Shown in pieces: positions 6,570-6,906 of a DNA stretch of 6,906 bases (positions within the stretch are counted from its first letter, which is position 1; each line of letters opens with the position of its first letter). Position numbers and translations under genes: made by a program. The DNA is from Burkholderiales bacterium (GTDB lineage: Bacteria > Pseudomonadota > Gammaproteobacteria > Burkholderiales > Casimicrobiaceae): positions 1 through 6,906 of the forward strand of contig JAISPI010000111.1 of NCBI GenBank assembly GCA_031275075.1. Direction: 5' to 3'. The notes under the pieces are model-generated. The model was given only the letters and a program-made list of their open reading frames with translations, had not been told where the DNA came from and ran no database searches.

Positions 6570-6631
6570 AGAAGCGGCGGGACATAGTGATATTTCGCAA
6601 CCGGAAGTGTCGGACATCTGATGCTCACGGT

Positions 6632-6659
6632 GGTCTGACCCGTACCCTGTGAACAGACC
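6632..6659. repeat. Short inverted repeat in the brnA-ahcY gap
   Basis: GGTCTG at 6632-6637 is complementary to CAGACC at 6654-6659 across a 16-base loop. It lies just upstream of the ahcY -10 box and is not followed by a T-run. Function unknown; it might be a relic of a REP-like palindrome or a regulator site, or chance. Confidence 0.25.
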
Positions 6660-6667
6660 CGACGTTA

Positions 6668-6673
6668 TATAAT
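6668..6673 (+). promoter_or_regulatory. -10 box of the ahcY promoter
   Basis: A perfect TATAAT sits so that transcription would start near 6680, exactly at the 5' edge of the SAH aptamer. No good -35 box is visible 16-18 bases upstream (CCCTGT at 6645-6650), so a transcription activator may be needed, or the -10 may act with weak upstream contacts. Confidence 0.6.
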
Positions 6674-6680
6674 ACGATCC

Positions 6681-6753
6681 TCCGAGGAGCGCTGCGACTT
6701 TGCGTTGGTACCCGCCCGCAAAGCCAGGCTCGGATAAAGCAACAACGGCGCTC
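6681..6753 (+). promoter_or_regulatory. SAH riboswitch aptamer
   Basis: An RNA element that binds S-adenosylhomocysteine and turns on genes that recycle it. Helix P1 pairs 6681-6686 with 6729-6734 (TCCGAG with CTCGGA). A second, variable arm pairs 6698-6704 with 6717-6723 (CTTTGCG with CGCAAAG). The pseudoknot pairs GAGCGC at 6687-6692 with GCGCTC at 6748-6753. Conserved primary sequence of the class is present: CCGAGGAGCGCTGC at the 5' side, CCAGGCTCGG in the middle, and AACGGCGCTC at the 3' side. The element directly precedes ahcY, the main target of this class. The assignment is from recalled consensus and matching base pairs. Confidence 0.92.
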
Positions 6754-6773
6754 GTGACTTTCTTTTTATAACC

Positions 6774-6815
6774 GGAAAGCGCGGGCAAGACCCTCTCTCG
6801 TCGTGCTTCCTTTTT
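6774..6815 (+). terminator. Terminator-like hairpin in the ahcY leader
   Basis: The outer stem is GGAA(A)GC with GCTTCC, the inner hairpin is GGG (6783-6785) with CCC (6791-6793), and TTTTT follows immediately. Its place between an ON-type riboswitch and its gene fits a conditional terminator. The bulge and a large unpaired part make it imperfect. Confidence 0.4.
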
Positions 6816-6826
6816 GACCGTTTTTG

Positions 6827-6832
6827 AAAGGG
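6827..6832 (+). promoter_or_regulatory. Ribosome binding site of ahcY
   Basis: AAAGGG lies seven bases before the ATG at 6840, fixing that start. It can also pair with CCTTT at 6809-6813, which may hide it. Confidence 0.6.
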
Positions 6833-6839
6833 CTTCACG

Positions 6840-6906
6840 ATGCAGCATCCTTCCCAACCTACAAACGACTATTACGTCGCGGATTTGTCGCTGGCCGATT
6901 GGGGGC
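6840..6906 (+). CDS. ahcY: Adenosylhomocysteinase, N-terminal part (cut by window)
   Basis: Only 22 codons are visible. The protein begins MQHPSQPTNDYYVADLSLAD, followed by WG. The YYVADLSLADWG stretch is the characteristic N-terminus of bacterial S-adenosylhomocysteine hydrolase (typically DYxVADLSLADWGRKE). The enzyme splits SAH reversibly to adenosine and homocysteine in the cytosol, relieving product inhibition of methyltransferases. The SAH riboswitch just upstream supports the call independently. The gene continues past the window end. Confidence 0.93.
   Translation, partial: MQHPSQPTNDYYVADLSLADWG

Larger units (their letters stand above)
6758..6832 (+). promoter_or_regulatory. Probable expression platform of the SAH riboswitch
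   Basis: Between aptamer and gene three mutually competing pairings can be drawn. (1) GGAAAGC (6774-6780) with GCTTCC (6805-6810), followed by five T at 6811-6815, forms a terminator-like hairpin with an A bulge and an inner GGG/CCC stem. (2) CTTTC (6758-6762) with GAAAG (6775-6779) would capture the left arm of that terminator. (3) CCTTTT (6809-6814) with GAAAGG (6826-6831) would cover the ahcY ribosome binding site. Termination or translation control, or both, are possible. Energies were not computed. Confidence 0.4.

Noticed and set aside
6705..6716. GGTACC palindrome in the loop of the riboswitch arm
   Set aside because: It sits in a variable loop of the class and is short enough to occur by chance.
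6549..6857. Minus-strand frame of 102 codons across the ahcY leader
   Set aside because: It is antisense to the SAH riboswitch and to the start of ahcY, and has no recognisable motif.

Overview
The window looks like the chromosome of a betaproteobacterium. The evidence is a short Fis protein followed directly by purH (a common betaproteobacterial order, often with dusB upstream), and an S-adenosylhomocysteine (SAH) riboswitch directly ahead of ahcY, known mainly from beta- and gammaproteobacteria. The genus cannot be named from this sequence. Most of the window is dense housekeeping DNA with short gaps and overlaps.

Left block, plus strand (1-4713): the last codons of an upstream gene (probably dusB), then fis, purH, pagP, purD, an ADP-ribose-pyrophosphatase-like Nudix hydrolase and an acylphosphatase. 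Gaps are 30 bases or less and purD overlaps the Nudix gene by 11 bases, so they read as one or two transcription units. purH (last two steps to IMP) and purD (second step) are purine biosynthesis genes. The Nudix enzyme and the acylphosphatase clear nucleotide-sugar-type and acyl-phosphate metabolites. The outsider is pagP, an outer-membrane lipid A palmitoyltransferase, sitting between purH and purD with its His-Asp-Ser residues intact. A weak hairpin plus T-run after pagP may partly separate it from purD.

Middle (4726-5826, minus strand): aroC, chorismate synthase, convergent with the acylphosphatase gene. A possible aroC terminator lies inside the end of the acylphosphatase gene.

Right block, plus strand (5827-6906): a type II toxin-antitoxin pair, brnT-brnA, with a perfect 16-base palindrome over its promoter and a much stronger ribosome binding site for the antitoxin than for the toxin. 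Next comes a 270-base leader with a perfect TATAAT -10 box, a full SAH aptamer with pseudoknot, and a likely expression platform (terminator-like hairpin, competing hairpin, and a hairpin that covers the ribosome binding site). It ends with the first 22 codons of ahcY (adenosylhomocysteinase), cut by the window edge. The leader would raise ahcY expression when SAH accumulates.

I saw no wholly unknown system. The points most worth a second look are pagP inside a purine gene cluster, the layout of the SAH-riboswitch expression platform, and the palindrome and near-leaderless start of brnT.
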